From positions 86,251,572 to 86,315,571 of the forward strand of contig NC_083879.1 of NCBI RefSeq assembly GCF_032452875.1: a stretch of 64,000 nucleotides of DNA, written 5' to 3'. Below the pieces are notes generated by a model that was not told where the DNA came from, ran no database searches, and was given only the letters and a program-made list of their open reading frames with translations. A program made the position numbers and the translations under genes. Position 1 is the stretch's first letter. Every line of letters starts with the position of its first letter. Origin of the DNA: Bos javanicus. Taxonomy: Eukaryota; Chordata; Mammalia; Artiodactyla; Bovidae. Positions 11,494 to 23,409 of the stretch are shown here, in pieces.

Positions 11494-11714
11494 CAGAGTC
11501 ACAGCCACCCACGAGATGACGTTTGCTTCACAGACGCAGAGATGGGTATGTTAACAATCACGACAGATGAGAGCCGCATGCAAACAACCAAACACCCCTC
11601 CAGGGAACCCCTGGCAAAATCTGGAGGACTTTGTGGACATCAGGACTGGGGTGTCAGGGTCAGAGGCTACAGGGTCAGAGGCTACAGGGTCACAGCAAAT
11701 CTTTGTGGACTTTT

Positions 11715-11760
11715 TCCATGCCAGGGGCTATGGATAAAGCGGTGAGCAAAAGCACTAAAT
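11715..11760 (-). mobile_element. L2 LINE trace
   Basis: The segment tgccaggggctatggataaa...gcggtgagcaaaagcac follows the antisense L2 3' end, normally 'ccaggcactg...acagcagtgaacaaaac'. It is very short. Confidence 0.35.
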
Positions 11761-12120
11761 AAACACAATTTATTATGACAATTGGTTGCTTTAATCATAT
11801 ACAGAAAATTACAAGTGAATTTTATTTTTTAAATGTGTTCATCTTGAAAAAATTTTTCTTTCAAAAATTTAACTTCTTTCATTTTTTAAAGGATAAAAGT
11901 ATTGCTAATTGCCTTTATATGGGTCTGTGGTTTCTGAAAAAAATAAAAAAATCTGTGTGTCTGTGTTATTGTCCCAGAGGAGGGCCTTTTAAAAGAAACA
12001 ACATCTAAATTAAAGAACCGCTAAATTAAAAACTCTCCCCCAAGGACATCAGCAAACGTAATGAGTTGATTGAAGGGGATTTTGTTTCTCTCATCTCAAT
12101 TTTCTAGGGACGATTTTTGC
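11760..12120. other. AT-rich island, candidate conserved noncoding element
   Basis: Dense A/T runs (aaaatttttctttcaaaaat at 11849), tataaagg-like and ctaaattaaa cores, and no repeat family that I recognise. It stands out from the GC-rich surroundings. Function is unknown. Confidence 0.22.
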
Positions 12121-13056
12121 ACTGCATCAGTGAAAAAGAAAGAAGCGCACGGGACAAGGATTGAATTTTCTAGTTACAGAAGTGGATTGTTCCCAGAACG
12201 GTGGTGCTGCAGTCGCGGTGGCTCCTTGTGTGTGTGTGAGTTGTCCGGTGTGCGTGGTGGGTGCTGCGTACATAGCAAAGGACACAGAAAAGACTCTAAT
12301 TGGTGCAGTCCAGTATGTCAGCCACTGGTCTCATATAGCTTCAAAATTTAAATTTGGGTTTAAATGATTCAAAACCAAAGAAAATGAGAATGTGGGTCTT
12401 TGCACTGGCCACACGTCCATGCTCAGCTCCGCCGGGACGGTGGCCGCCTCGCGCCAGGCTGAGGCCCATTCCGGTGACCCCCGCTGCCGATGGCGCCGTG
12501 AAGACCCCGGGTTTCTGACAGCCCCCTTGCCCCACGGGCAGGGGCGACTGAAGCCCCCACCCCCATCTGTCCAGCCTTGTGCGTGAGGAGCACACAGCCG
12601 TGTCAAACAAGGCGTCACCCGTCTTGCGACTGTAAAAATTTGTCTTTTTTTGATACCGTGAGAAAGAAGAAACAAATTTTATATGAATATGCTTCTGAAT
12701 TTGGCTTGAAAAAGTGCTGTGACTCTGAGACCCCTGAGGATTCAGGGGTCCCCCAAGACCCCACAGCTGTGTTCTGGGAAGAGAGGGGGTCCCCCAGGGG
12801 TGTCTGTGGGACAAGGACCAGAACACAGAGCAGACCCCAGCCCTCGATGGGACAGAGTCACGCAGAGCCCATCTCCCCCGAGCACAGCCACGACGGCCCC
12901 ACGTCCTCGTTAGGGCACGAGTCCCAGCCCCGTGGCAGTCAGAGGCTCTACAGCGCTCGGCTGTGGGGAGCGTGCCCTAGGGTGGAGCAGAGAAGAGAAA
13001 GAGAGGAGTTGAATATTTCCCTTAGTCACAAGGGTTTCCATCAGTTCCCTACGTTT

Positions 13057-13246
13057 CAGTCAGTTCAGCCACTCAGTCGTGTCCGACTCTTTGCGACCCC
13101 ATGCACTGCAGCATGCCAGGCCTCCCTGTCCATCACTAACTCCTGGAGCTTACCCAAACTCATGCCTATTGAGTCTGTGATGCCGTCCAACCATCTCATC
13201 CTCTGTCATCCCCTTCTCCTCCCGCCTTCAATCTTTCCCTGCTTTT
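13057..13246 (-). mobile_element. BovB LINE 3' end
   Basis: Reverse-complement BovB end: cactcagtcgtgtccgactc, cctccctgtccatcactaac, catctcatcctctgtcatcc, then ccttcaatctttccc. Truncated at its 5' side, which lies to the right. Confidence 0.92.
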
Positions 13247-13302
13247 AGGAAATAGCAAGTTCAAAACAATGGACCTGGAATTGTGTGTGTGTGAGAGAGA
13301 CT

Positions 13303-13812
13303 GAGGTGTGATTGATTCAGAAAACTGTGTAAGTTCAAGGTGTACAACGTGTCCATCAATAAATGTATCATAAATTTGACACATTTATGTGTCGCAATAT
13401 GATACTACCATAGCCTTGGCTAACTTGTCTACTCTGTAATGTAAACAGCCTTTCCCTGTGGTGAGAACATGGACGACCCATCCGCTGGCAACTCTGAAGT
13501 TCACGAAACAGTCTCCATGACGCCCTCACCCTGCCGTGCCCCGGGCCCCAGGACTCACTCACCTTCTGGGCGCGGCTCCATGCCCTTCAACCAGCATCTC
13601 CCTGGCCCCCCACCCCCAGTCCCTCGTGCCCATCACTCTGTCCTCCGCTTTCATGCATTTGGTCTTTTAAAATTCCACACAGACGTGAGGTCACACGGAG
13701 TTGGTCTTTGACTCGCCTCTCTTAGCGCTGTGCGCGCAGGTCGACAGATATCCGTGGTGTTGCAGAGGGCAGGGGTTCCTCTCTTGTGGCTGCACGGTGG
13801 TCTCTTCCAGAT
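13303..13812 (-). mobile_element. L1 LINE 3' UTR fragment
   Basis: Antisense L1M-type 3' UTR. The recognisable order is ttcaaggtgtacaacgtgtc, acacatttatgtgtcgcaat, a 'gtggtgagaacat' block, 'caaccagcatctccctggcc', and the 'attccacacagacgtgaggtcac' type block. It is old, with many substitutions. Confidence 0.75.
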
Positions 13813-13814
13813 CT

Positions 13815-13935
13815 TTAGTGAAAGAAATGAAAACAGGATGTCGAAATGATATCTGCACTCCCGTGTTCGCTACAGCTTTATTCACAACAGTGGCCACGTT
13901 ACAGAAACAGCCCACCTGTCTCTCATCGGACGTGT
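13815..13935 (+). mobile_element. L1 LINE fragment, opposite orientation
   Basis: Directly after the minus-strand L1 piece the sequence reads as sense L1: gaaatgaaaacaggatgtcg, gatatctgcactcccgtgtt, tattcacaacagtggcc. The switch of strand at about 13813 suggests an inverted (twin-priming-type) insertion or two separate copies. Confidence 0.65.
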
Positions 13936-15454
13936 GTGCTCTAAGGACCAGGTGTGAGAAGGAAGGACTCCTTCCAGGCCGTAGAAGCCCAGTGCCTTGG
14001 GGACCTCCCAGTCTCCGGTTCAACCCACAGGCCTTGGAACCATTGACTGGCAGCCCCAGACCGTGTTTACCCCCCGGCCAGGGGGTCGTTCCTTAGCAAG
14101 GGGAGCAGCGCCCCCATCTCTGTGGGGCCCAAACCGTTGAGGGTGGAGGGTTTCCCTCATTCCTGCAAGACCCAGTGAGGGGGCGTTCCCGGCCAACGTA
14201 CGCCTGACAACATGGAAAGTGTCGTGGGACGCAGCCCAACCCTGCCAGCGAGCGGGCACACGCCCTTGGCAGCGGGGCCTTTGAAAGCGGGGCGAGTGTG
14301 TGTGGGTGTGCCGGGCTGGGCCCCGGCAGCTGCCGTCTGCTCCCTTTGTTCCTCACAACCTCTTTACACTGAACCCCAGATGCGAGTGAAGCGGTCACAA
14401 AAGAAGTATCTGGGTTAAATGCGGGCTAAACAGGTTTAAAATTACTGCTCATTGTCTGCACGCAGATGCGAGCCTCAAACAAATGCAAAGCATCAGGGTG
14501 ACGTGCAGGGAGGGCAACCGGAGATGGCGCTGGGTGCCACCCTATCCTGAGCCGGGGGTTCGGCCACGGCCTGGTCGCCTGCCCACACGGCTCAGGTCCA
14601 GCGGCCAGAGGATGGGGAGAGGCATGGCCCGAGTGCAGGGAAGCCAGGAAGGCAACCCTTGATTCTGTGACAAGCTCAATCCCCTGAGTCAGGGTCTTTG
14701 CGTGCCTGGCGTCCTGGCAAGGCCTGTGACCACGAGCCCCAAGCTCACCGCTGCCCTCTGTGCTCGGACGGCTTCTCACGGTTGCCCAGCAGCACTCCCC
14801 CGGCACACACCAGGCCCCGTCCCTGCGCGATGGCATCCCGTCACGGTGCCCAGCTCACCTCCGCCTTCCTTGCTTTTCCCAGGTGTGCCCTCTGTGTTCT
14901 GTAGGCTGCCAACAGCTCGCACTTACTTGGCACAGCCCTGAGCCCGATCTCCGTGCAAACCCGTTGAATACAGTGCCTGGATCCTTTGACGGCAACTGGA
15001 TAACAGAACCTGGATCTCTTGACACCAAGCCTTCATGCAAAGTCTTCCTTGTCGTTACGGCTCCATTAGAGACAGCTCTGATATGGGTCACCTGTGCTGG
15101 GCATTTCAAAGAGCATGCACTCTGCCCTCCGTGATGGGGACTCACTCACCGGATGGACTAGGGTCTGAGGCAGGCTGCATCTGTCCAGGTGGCCTCAGGA
15201 TCGGAGCTCCGCCCGAATCCTCTCTGACGTCTGTGTAGACGTCTCTGCCAACTTAAAGGAGGGGGGACCCGCAACTCCATCCTTTCATTCTCAATGTTTT
15301 GGTGTCAAGACAATATTTGGGGGAATAAAAGGTGAGACTTTACCTTCTACGATCTGACTTCTGATCATCGAGATGGTGTGCTTGACTCTGCCCCTTGAGT
15401 GTTTTGCCAAAGTGGCTGAAAACGAAATCTCAGACCAACTACTTGAAACGTGGC
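13936..15454. other. GC-rich single-copy region, no gene seen
   Basis: About 1.5 kb with no repeat recognised. 14340-14480 is slightly AT-richer and 15240-15400 is of mixed composition. Open frames of up to 136 codons show no domain. Confidence 0.45.
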
Positions 15455-15510
15455 TCCCCTTCATGGGGTCACAGAGAGTCGGACACGACTGAGCGACTAA
15501 CTTCTTCTTG
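15455..15510 (+). mobile_element. BovA/BovB terminal fragment
   Basis: Only the last 55 bases of the BovA/BovB end remain: catggggtcacagagagtcg, followed by gacacgactgagcgactaac. It is well preserved although very short. Confidence 0.85.
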
Positions 15511-16962
15511 CCGTTTATGACAATTTAATGTAAAGGAGAATTTAAAATACCTAAATGCTGCTTAAAAGTATAAACCTTCCACCGCTTCTCAACTCTTCAT
15601 GTGTCATCTGATCATGTCGGGAGGGGTCCAGTTATCTCTCTAATACCAGGTTCCTGAGAAGTCAGGGGTGACTGATGGTGGCTCGGTCAGGATCCACTCT
15701 GCCAGCGTCTGAGAGGAGAAAGTGGGTGGGCATTGGGGGGTGGGCCTGAGTGGCCCTGCCCCCAGAGCAGGCATGGTGAGGCCAGGGCCATGGGCCGCAG
15801 GGTCCTCTTGGGGTCTTGAGCAGAAACGCTTCTCCATCTGCTTCACATCCGAGAGCAAGTCCCCAGAGACAGCGTCTCCACGCTGCGTGTGCTACGTCAA
15901 TGCCTAAACCCCAGAAGGAGAGCCACTGGACACATATTTTCTGTATTAATAACATTCTTTTTTTCCACCAGCATGCATTGAACCCTAAGGCCACGAGGAC
16001 AGTGAGACATTTTAAGCCCCATTAAAGCCAGAAGATGTCTTTGAGACTCTCCCTGGGCCCTCACGAGGGACATGAGTGGACTTAAATCCTGAGGCTGCTG
16101 TCTGTGTCCACAGCACAAAGCAGAAAACGGAAGCAGAGGATTAGCGGGGGCGAAGACGCGGCGTGCAGGCCCGGAGCCCGCATCGCTCCTCCTTCCCCGA
16201 GTCCAGACGAGAGAAGGGGCCCTGCTCCTCCCGGTGTGCACGAGTGGCTGTCTGTAACCCTCGCAGGCAGCGGTTATCTTTATAAACCACCCGGCGATGC
16301 GTGGCCCTCAAGTCCTTCCAGAGGGGCCAGTCCAAGGTCCCCTCCCCCAGCTGCACTTTACAAACCACAGGCCCAGAGCCACAGGCCCGACTGGCTCATC
16401 ACGGTCCAGGGCGGGGGAGGCAGAGATCCCCAGCGAGGTTCATCACTGGCAACCCGCCCCCCGGCATCTCCGCACCCTGCTCTCCAGTTTCCATTAGCTG
16501 AGAGCAGATGGGGCCCAGACACGGCAGCCTGTTGAACCTGGCCCTGGAGGCAGCAGGATGGAGGGCCTCTGGGGATTCACAGAGTGCTGGCCTCTCTGTT
16601 TACATGGGAGGTGCTCCCTGCGATGCCCAGACCCTCATCTCTCAAGGGATCCGGGGGTCCCCGGGTCCCCTGCTGATTCTCTTCTGAGCTGCTGCGCCAG
16701 AGTGGCCTGTCCTTGCAGTGGGCTCCCTCTTCCTCGTGGGTGAGCTTATGAGCAGCACAGCCTCTCCATGAAGAAGGGGTCTCCAGGGGGCCAGCGGCTG
16801 AGGTTTAGAGGAGGGGTGTCTGCCTCCAACCAGGGACGTGATAAGTGAGAGGGAAAGAGAGGCTTCTGCAGACACACACATGCTGTTGGCTGGCAGGCAT
16901 CAGCCGTAGAAGCTGCACAACTGGGTGGGTGACCCAACACCTGAGGCTCTTTATCTGTAGTG
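15511..16962. other. Single-copy region, no gene seen
   Basis: AT-rich at 15520-15600, then GC-rich. Open frames (for example 16104-16535 plus, 143 codons) give Pro/Ser-rich products without a domain. No repeats were recognised. Confidence 0.45.
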
Positions 16963-17168
16963 AAAGTGTTAGCTGCTCAGTCGTGTCTGACTCTCTTCTG
17001 ACTCAGTGGCCTGTAGCCAGCCAGGCCCCTCTGTGGGATTCTCCAGGCAACAGTACTGGAGTGGGTTGCCATCCCCTTCTCCAGAGGATCTTCCTGATCC
17101 AGGGATGGAACCCTTGTCTCCCACATTGCGGGCGGATTCTTTCCTATCCGAGCCGCCAGGGAAGCCCC
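16963..17168 (-). mobile_element. Bov-tA SINE, full length
   Basis: Minus-strand copy from gaaagtgttagctgctcagt to the tRNA head at the right (gggatggaacccttgtctcc, gccgccagggaagcccc). It carries a short insertion-like change, actctcttctgactcag, in the BovA part. Confidence 0.93.
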
Positions 17169-17910
17169 TTTATCTGTGACACGGGAGTGAAAACACCAGC
17201 AGAGGGGCCCCGGCACTGTGGCTGTAGACTCTGCCAGGCGCTTTAGAGACATCTGCCTGGAGCCGGCGTCCAGAGTGGTGGGCGTGGGGCACCATCCTGG
17301 TGAAGATGTGTGAACTGAAAGCCCCCGGGGGGGTCTGCAGGCGGGGGCTCCCAGCCTGGGTGGCCCTGCCCCTCCAGGGGGCACCGGGGCCTGGGGTGGC
17401 CTAGGGGCTTCCCCGCACGGGGGAGGCTGGAAGCAAGGATGCGCAAAGCCTGCCGTCTAGGGTCAGTCCTTACAGACAGGAAAGGGAGGCTTCGGGAGGA
17501 AAGTGAAGATGCCCACGTTGTTTCCAGGCCACTTGGGGACGAGACGGATGAGGAGAGAGAACTCGGTCAAGGACGGGGTGGGGACTCACGTTTCCTGGGC
17601 GTGACCACGTGTGCCCTGGCCTCTCTCCCACATTGTAGCTCACGGACGTGACCCTTACTACCCGCCCGTGATAGAGACTTGCGATTCCCACAAAATAGAA
17701 GTTCAAGTCAGAGCAGGGAGACTGGAGCTCCTGGAGGAGCCGTAAACACTGAGGATAATAACGCATGTCACTGATACTTAGTGGCGACGTCATTCGGGTC
17801 TGAAAGGAAAGTGGTTCAAGTACCCAGGTGCTGCAGCGGGCATCTCCCACCACCACACCTGAAGAGGAAACGAGTTCTGTTACACACTTGACTTTCTTAT
17901 TTGTGACGTG
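17169..17910. other. Single-copy sequence, no gene seen
   Basis: GC-rich to about 17450, then mixed. No repeat, RNA gene or convincing frame. Confidence 0.45.
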
Positions 17911-18092
17911 AAAACTGAAAGTGAAGGTGGCTCCGTCGTGTCCGACTCTTTGCGACTCCACAGACTATACAGTCCGTGGAATTCTTCAGGCCAGAATACT
18001 GGAGTGGGTAGACTTTCCACTCCAGGGATCTTTCCAACCCGGGATGAAAAACCCAGGTCTCCCGCATTGCAGGCGGACTCTTATTTGTCACA
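17911..18092 (-). mobile_element. Bov-tA SINE, 3' head truncated
   Basis: Minus-strand copy: actgaaagtgaaggtggctc, gtcgtgtccgactctttgcg, then the tRNA-related part (ggatgaaaaacccaggtctc, attgcaggcggactctta). The terminal gagccaccagg end is missing. Confidence 0.9.
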
Positions 18093-21000
18093 TAGACACA
18101 CATAAATTTCTACTTACATATGTAAGAAAATGGGCAGGAAACCAGGTTTCGTGGGGACAGCAGGAGCTGCTTTGGGATCTGGAGTTCCACTTCCGTGTGT
18201 TTGATTAAGGACGTTTAATGTACTGTCTTTGGGGTAATTGGTTACACACAACTGACAGCTGATACAAAGCCCTGTGGGAAACCCTGCCCAGGGATTCTGA
18301 GTGTGCACTCCGAGTGCTCGTGTAGCCATGGGGCCACAGCTTTTCCTTCTCCTCAGTCACTGGAGGAAGAGCATCGCTCTCTGAGGAGACTTCCCTGGGC
18401 TGAGACTGAAAAGCATCCCCAGGCTTGAACCACAGGCTGAGGGCTCAGCATGGTGTGTCCTCTTTTTTCTTTAGAAGATCGAAAGGCCTCGTGAAAACAT
18501 GGTCCTCTGAGTTGTTGTCTTCCCCTCACATGAGCACCTCCTCCCCAGGCACCCTGACCCCCACCCCAGCCTAGCCATTCCGAGACTTTATGAAAATACA
18601 GAATGAATATGAGCCAAATTGACCTCAAAAGCCAGAAAACTCTATTTTGGAGGGGAAAAAAAGGAGTTACTATTCCTTGTTTCAGAGCATGAAAACCCAA
18701 CTAAAATTATTGTGCATTATTTGAGAAAAAGATTACCAAAAGCACAATGCATTTGGGGCTAATTAAATGAGCAGGACCAGAAGAGGTCAGGTGCGCACGT
18801 GTTAAACAGGAGGACTTGATGGCATCCTTAATAAGCCTGAACGTGTTGCTTTCAGCCTTTGTGAAGACAGGTGGGCACAGCTGGGTGCTGGCCGTGGTCC
18901 TTACACTGGGCTCCACCTGGTCTCCCTGTTCACTCTCCAACACAGCAACCTGAGCAACAGGCCTTACCTCCCTCATGATGTACCCGCTGACGTTGAGTGT
19001 GATCTGCCCGAGAAAGTCTTCACTTCAAGCCCTAGCGATGCCAGGTGAAGGTTCAGTGATTTATCGACCTTTCCCCTTGTGTCTGGGAGTGAGTCCAGAG
19101 CAAGCGAAGCAGGTGTAGCCCCTTCATGGAGCGAGTGTGACCCTGCCATCAGGACTCTCTCTGGAGACGCTTGGTACACCTGAGGTCCAGAGAAGCCCAA
19201 TCCATCAATGCAGGATTCCTCTGGAAAGAAACGGAAGTTGGTGATAATGTGATAAACAGCCTGGGTAAACCATGAGCCTTTGGGGAGGGAACTAATAATA
19301 CATTCATTTTTAAAGTACTTATGTGTTATGATTAGGTTGAGTGCCAAGTAAGATACTTCAGAGCAAAATTGAAATAATGAAAAAGAAAGAAAGAAAAGAA
19401 ACACAGAGCAGAACACCCCAGACTGGCATAGTGAGTATAAGGTCAGTAGGAACCTGGTTCTTTCCAGATTCTGTGCTGCCATCCGTGGGGGTGGGCCTTG
19501 ACCCCAAAGGAGGAGCTAGACTTTCCTCCCAGACCCTCCCTGACCCTGACCGCATCTCGCTCTTCCCTCTGCAGGCCCTGCTGTCTACCTACACATTCCA
19601 TCGCGGAGCCTGGCCTGGTGGGCCCCCGGTCCGCCCACCCTCCTGGCCACTCTGGGAAGCTGCACAGCCCTTGGAGCCCTGAGGGGCAGGTGCCCCCAGC
19701 AGGTCGACGTCTTGAAGAAACAGGAGCGTTTCCTGGTCGCCCGCCTTGGTCCTCCTGCTGCACCTGCAGCGTGGGTGCCATGTGCCCGCATCCCGGGCCA
19801 GCGACCACAGACCACCCCCCAGTGGCAAGGAGGGCGAGACCCTGCCGGGGACATGAGGACATTTCTGGGTCCGACTGTCCGTGGAGAGCGGTCGGGAGGG
19901 AGCTGAATATTCACCAGGACGGAACTAACGGCATGACAGGGATTGAGAGCCTGTTGGCACAAAATGGACAGAGTTGTTCAAAGAACAGTTGTCATCAAAC
20001 ACCTGGACCGCTCTCCAGTGTGTGACCTCTCAGGTGGCCGCAGAGCACGAGGGGGACGTGAGGACTGAGAGGGTGTGATGATGGAGAGACGGACGCCGGT
20101 GCTCCCAGAGGACCTTCGGGGGACAGGCAGCACAGCCAGCGTCTCGCCAGCCCTTCAGCCGCGTTTCTCTTCCTCCCTCGACTCTCCACGGCGCCCGTGT
20201 TCCCTCCTCCTGCCACCTAGGCCAGCGCCTGCAGGTGGAGGGCCGGTCTTACCCCTGGCTATCAGACAACTGGGCTCTGGCGGATGCCCGTCTCCCCTGC
20301 TAAAATCCAGAAGAACTGGAGACAATGCCCTCCATGCAGCTGAAACTTGCCGGCTTCCTTATCAGCCTCTCAGCCCTGGAGCAGCTAGCCAGGGTTGACG
20401 CATCAATGTAGGTCGATTGGAGTTGGATTACAAATGGCACTTCTGGGAGAGGAGGTGGTGGACTCTGTATCTGAAGGCACACCCTGCAGACAGGGATGGA
20501 CCCAGAAGCAAGCATGCCTGCCACGCTCTCAGTCCTCAGGCAGGTAAGTCTGAACGCCCTTCTACTTCTGCTGAGAGATGATGGGCTTCTGTCAGGAGGA
20601 AGGTGGAGAAGGTTCTAGGGAACGCTTGCTCCATCAAGGCGGTCGTGTGTTCCTGGTGGACTCAGGGCAGGGGGACTCGTCTCTGGAATCCGTGGATTGT
20701 TACTGCCGTTTCGCCGTTTCTATGTCTTGAAACCTCATAATTTTTCAGATGAGACCTAGATTCAGAACAGATGAGCTCAGATTTGTCATGCTTTTGTGTC
20801 ATGATTTTAGAAAAGGTGAGGGAGGTGCTGAAAAATAAACAAAAGATTTGTTAGAATTAGAGAAATTTGGGTCATAAGAAAAGTTGTAAATTCAATTCAA
20901 CTAATTTTACAAAGCATTTCAATGCGGAGTGAAAAGCTTGAATGGCTCTGGGTCTGGGCATTAGGGGAGGAACAAGGTTGTGGATGAGAGGATCTGTGCC

Positions 21001-21205
21001 CAGGGCTGGACATCTCTGGGTAGCTGACACTTTCTTTGGCAACGTGCAAAATAGACCTTCTAGAAGGACAGGGGACGGAGTGGCAGATCCAACCAAACCT
21101 GTGGCTTTTACCTGAAAAAGGTGAAGGCTGCGGAGAGGGGTTGGTTCCCAGGTGTGCCTCGGGGCTCCTCCAGTGCGAGTTGGAAGGGTGTGAAAAGAAG
21201 GCCAC
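18093..21205. other. Single-copy region, no gene seen
   Basis: About 3.1 kb of unique DNA. 18580-18790 is AT-rich and listed separately. 19370-19405 is a purine-rich simple stretch (aagaaagaaagaaaagaaac). 19500-20230 is GC-rich with long overlapping frames (175 codons, 19498-20025 plus) that have no domain. Confidence 0.45.
18580..18790. other. AT-rich island, candidate conserved noncoding element
   Basis: Unique sequence with gaatatgagccaaattgacc, ctaaaattattgtgcattat and ggggctaattaaatgagc. The ctaattaaat core is of homeodomain type. Conservation is not tested and function is inferred. Confidence 0.25.
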
Positions 21206-21452
21206 ACAACGTGCACACGCACATGCACACGCATGCACACACGAATACACGTCTGCGCACAGACATGCACACACCTGCATGCACACACACAGGTACATGT
21301 GTGTACACAGACACATGCACACACAGGTACATGCGTGTACACAGACACACGCGCACAGAGACACGTGCGCATGTGGGTACACACAGGTACGCGCATACAC
21401 GTGCGTGCATGCCTGAGCACATGTACACACAAATGCACACACAGGCACACAC
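21206..21452. repeat. Cryptic CA-rich repeat, Z-DNA-prone
   Basis: About 250 bases of alternating purine-pyrimidine sequence built from acac, atgc, gtgc and gtac steps. Inside it an approximately 34-36-bp unit (gcacacacaggtacatg...acacagacaca) occurs at 21281 and 21317, with a further decayed copy near 21380. Shadow frames give His/Thr/Cys periodic peptides, which are a by-product. Confidence 0.85.
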
Positions 21453-21764
21453 GACTGTGCCCAGGCTCTGGCCGGTGGTGAGTTGCCTCATGGCGCTGGC
21501 ACAGCCCCCAGCGGGGTCCCCACGTCAGTGCACAGATGCGGGATGGGGGCACGTCTGGGAGCTCACACGGGACCAACTTTTCCAAAAGGTGAGAGTAAAG
21601 TTTCCATGTCTTGAGGACTGTTTCTTGTTTCTCTAGTTCTGTTGATAAAATGTTATCTTAAAGTATGAAGCAATTGCTTTCTGATGAAAGTGACCGCGGC
21701 TGGTCCACTCAAGCTTGCAGCAAAATTGGTACTTTCTTCAGGCCAGCGGGGGCGTGAATGTTTT
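21453..21764. other. Single-copy sequence, no gene seen
   Basis: Unremarkable spacer between the CA-rich repeat and an L1 fragment. Confidence 0.4.
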
Positions 21765-22066
21765 CAGCAGGGACATTTTGCTGTGTGTTTTACGAGTCAC
21801 CAGAATGGCTGTCACCAAAGTAACCTTTGACCCACCAGTTCCACTCTCAGGACTTTGTCCTAAGGAAAAAAAGTTAAATAACATACACGAAAATATATAT
21901 GACAGTCCATTCATAATGGACAAAAATCAGTAAAAAAGCAATAGGAAGATGATTTCTAAGTTGTGATGCATAAATCTGTTGGAATTTCTTGCAACTATTT
22001 GACATGGGGAAATCAAACTTTTTTATTCCGTATCCCATATTTAATAATTTTAATTTAATTATCAAT
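21765..22066 (+). mobile_element. L1 LINE 3' fragment, old
   Basis: Sense L1M-like 3' sequence: tttgacccaccagttccact, ctcaggactttgtcctaagg, then aaaaagttaaataacat and ttcataatggacaaaaatc. The right edge blends into AT-rich DNA that holds a short direct repeat of taataattttaattta. Confidence 0.65.
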
Positions 22067-22483
22067 GGTTTGATTTAATAATTTTAATTTACACCAAAAG
22101 AAAAGCTGAAGGGAAGAAACTTCTTTTCTCACCTCTCACTTAGATGTAACAATGTTTTATTGTGGTTTCTGATAGATATGAGTCTTATTTGGCCCCTTAT
22201 TTCATGCTTTGTATTAATTCCCTCTTGCCAGAGGCATTATGCTAATGTCCCCAAGATTCCTCCCCGTGGTGAACACAGCTGCGCGGCTGTGAGTGGACTA
22301 GGTTACGTGTACAAGACGCTCAGCTGCCCCCAAGGAGGGAGCCTCACAAGGCTGGGAGCCACAGGAGCCCCAGCCAGAGCGCAGGAGGCCCTGGGCCGAG
22401 CACTCTGAGTAAGGTCGTGGTGTGGAGTCTGGAGGTCACAGGGCAGATGCACCTGTGCCCACATTTACCTCCAAGTTTCCGTC
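22067..22483. other. Single-copy sequence, no gene seen
   Basis: AT-rich on the left, GC-rich on the right. No gene or repeat was identified. Confidence 0.4.
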
Positions 22484-22686
22484 TGGGGCTTCCCCTGCGG
22501 CTCAGCTGGTAAAGAACCCGCCTGCAGTGCGGGAGCCCTGGGTCTGATCCCTGGGTTGGGAAGACCCCCTGGAAAAGGGAAGGGCTACCCACTCCAGTAC
22601 TCTGGCCTGGAGAATGCCGTGGACTGTATAGTCCATGGGGTCGCAAAAAGTCACACGCGACTGAGCAGCTTTCACTTTCGCTTTCC
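22484..22686 (+). mobile_element. Bov-tA SINE, full length
   Basis: Plus-strand copy with the tRNA head gcttcccctgcggctcagct and the ggtctgatccctgggttggg B-box region. The BovA body ends at cacacgcgactgagcagctt followed by the tcactttcgctttc tail. Confidence 0.94.
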
Positions 22687-23195
22687 CTCTAGGAAAGAGT
22701 GAGTTTACACTCACAGCAGCTCTCCTCAGCGCCTTTCCACACTTCTGATCTTCTCCTGCCTCAGAAGCAAACTCTAGCTTCCGTGTAGTTTCAACTTGTT
22801 CTGTCTTATTAAAGTGAAGGCGAGCTTCTGTTTGTGTATTAAGCTAAACGCACACTGAACTGCACGCTCAGTGGTGGTGAAGAGAGTAAATTGTGTGTTT
22901 CTTACCACAATTAAAAACGCTTTTCCCTTCTTTTCCACAAATGAAACACTCATATTTTACGCACTTTGCAGTCAGTGTGTTTGCCTTCATTCTAATGGTT
23001 TTAGCGGATTCTTCTAGGTTTCCAAGTAGATGCTCATATTTCCTGCAGATGAGGGTAGCGTCGCGTTGCCTTCAGTCACAGAGAGGAACAGAGGCGTCCC
23101 GTCCTTTGGTCCACTCCACGGAGCTCGGTCACTCTGCTCACCACTGGATCCCCGGTGCGGTGTCCCCGGCCATCGCTAGAAGATATCTAGTTCTT
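22687..23195. other. Single-copy sequence, no gene seen
   Basis: AT-leaning unique sequence. Short frames only. Confidence 0.4.
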
Positions 23196-23409
23196 TCCAG
23201 GTGGTGCTCGTGGTAAGGAACCCGCCTGCCAGCGCAGGAGATGTAAGAGACCTCGGCCCGATCCCTGGCTCGGGAAGACCCCCTGGAGGAGGGCACGGCA
23301 GCCCACTCCAGCATTCTCGCCTGGAGAGTCCCATGGACAGAGGGGCCTGGCAGCTACAACCCATCGGGTCCCGAAGCGTCAGACGTGAAGCGACGTAGCA
23401 CGCGTGCAC
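23196..23409 (+). mobile_element. Bov-tA SINE, mutated
   Basis: Plus-strand copy: tttccaggtggtgctcgtgg head, gcccgatccctggctcggga, and an end gcgtcagacgtgaagcgacg in which the canonical tcggacacgactgagcgac is decayed. CpG sites are unusually well kept. Confidence 0.9.

Larger units (their letters stand above)
11494..13056. other. Single-copy sequence with an AT-rich core
   Basis: 11640-11690 holds a short imperfect repeat (agggtcagaggctac twice). 11715-11760 is an L2 trace, and 11760-12120 is AT-rich and listed separately. From 12400 the DNA is GC-rich. No gene is recognised. An open frame at 12577-13248 runs into the next BovB copy and is not credible. Confidence 0.45.

Noticed and set aside
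21121..21636. Cys/His/Thr-periodic frames suggesting a metal-binding protein
   Set aside because: The periodicity comes from the CA-rich repeat in all frames.
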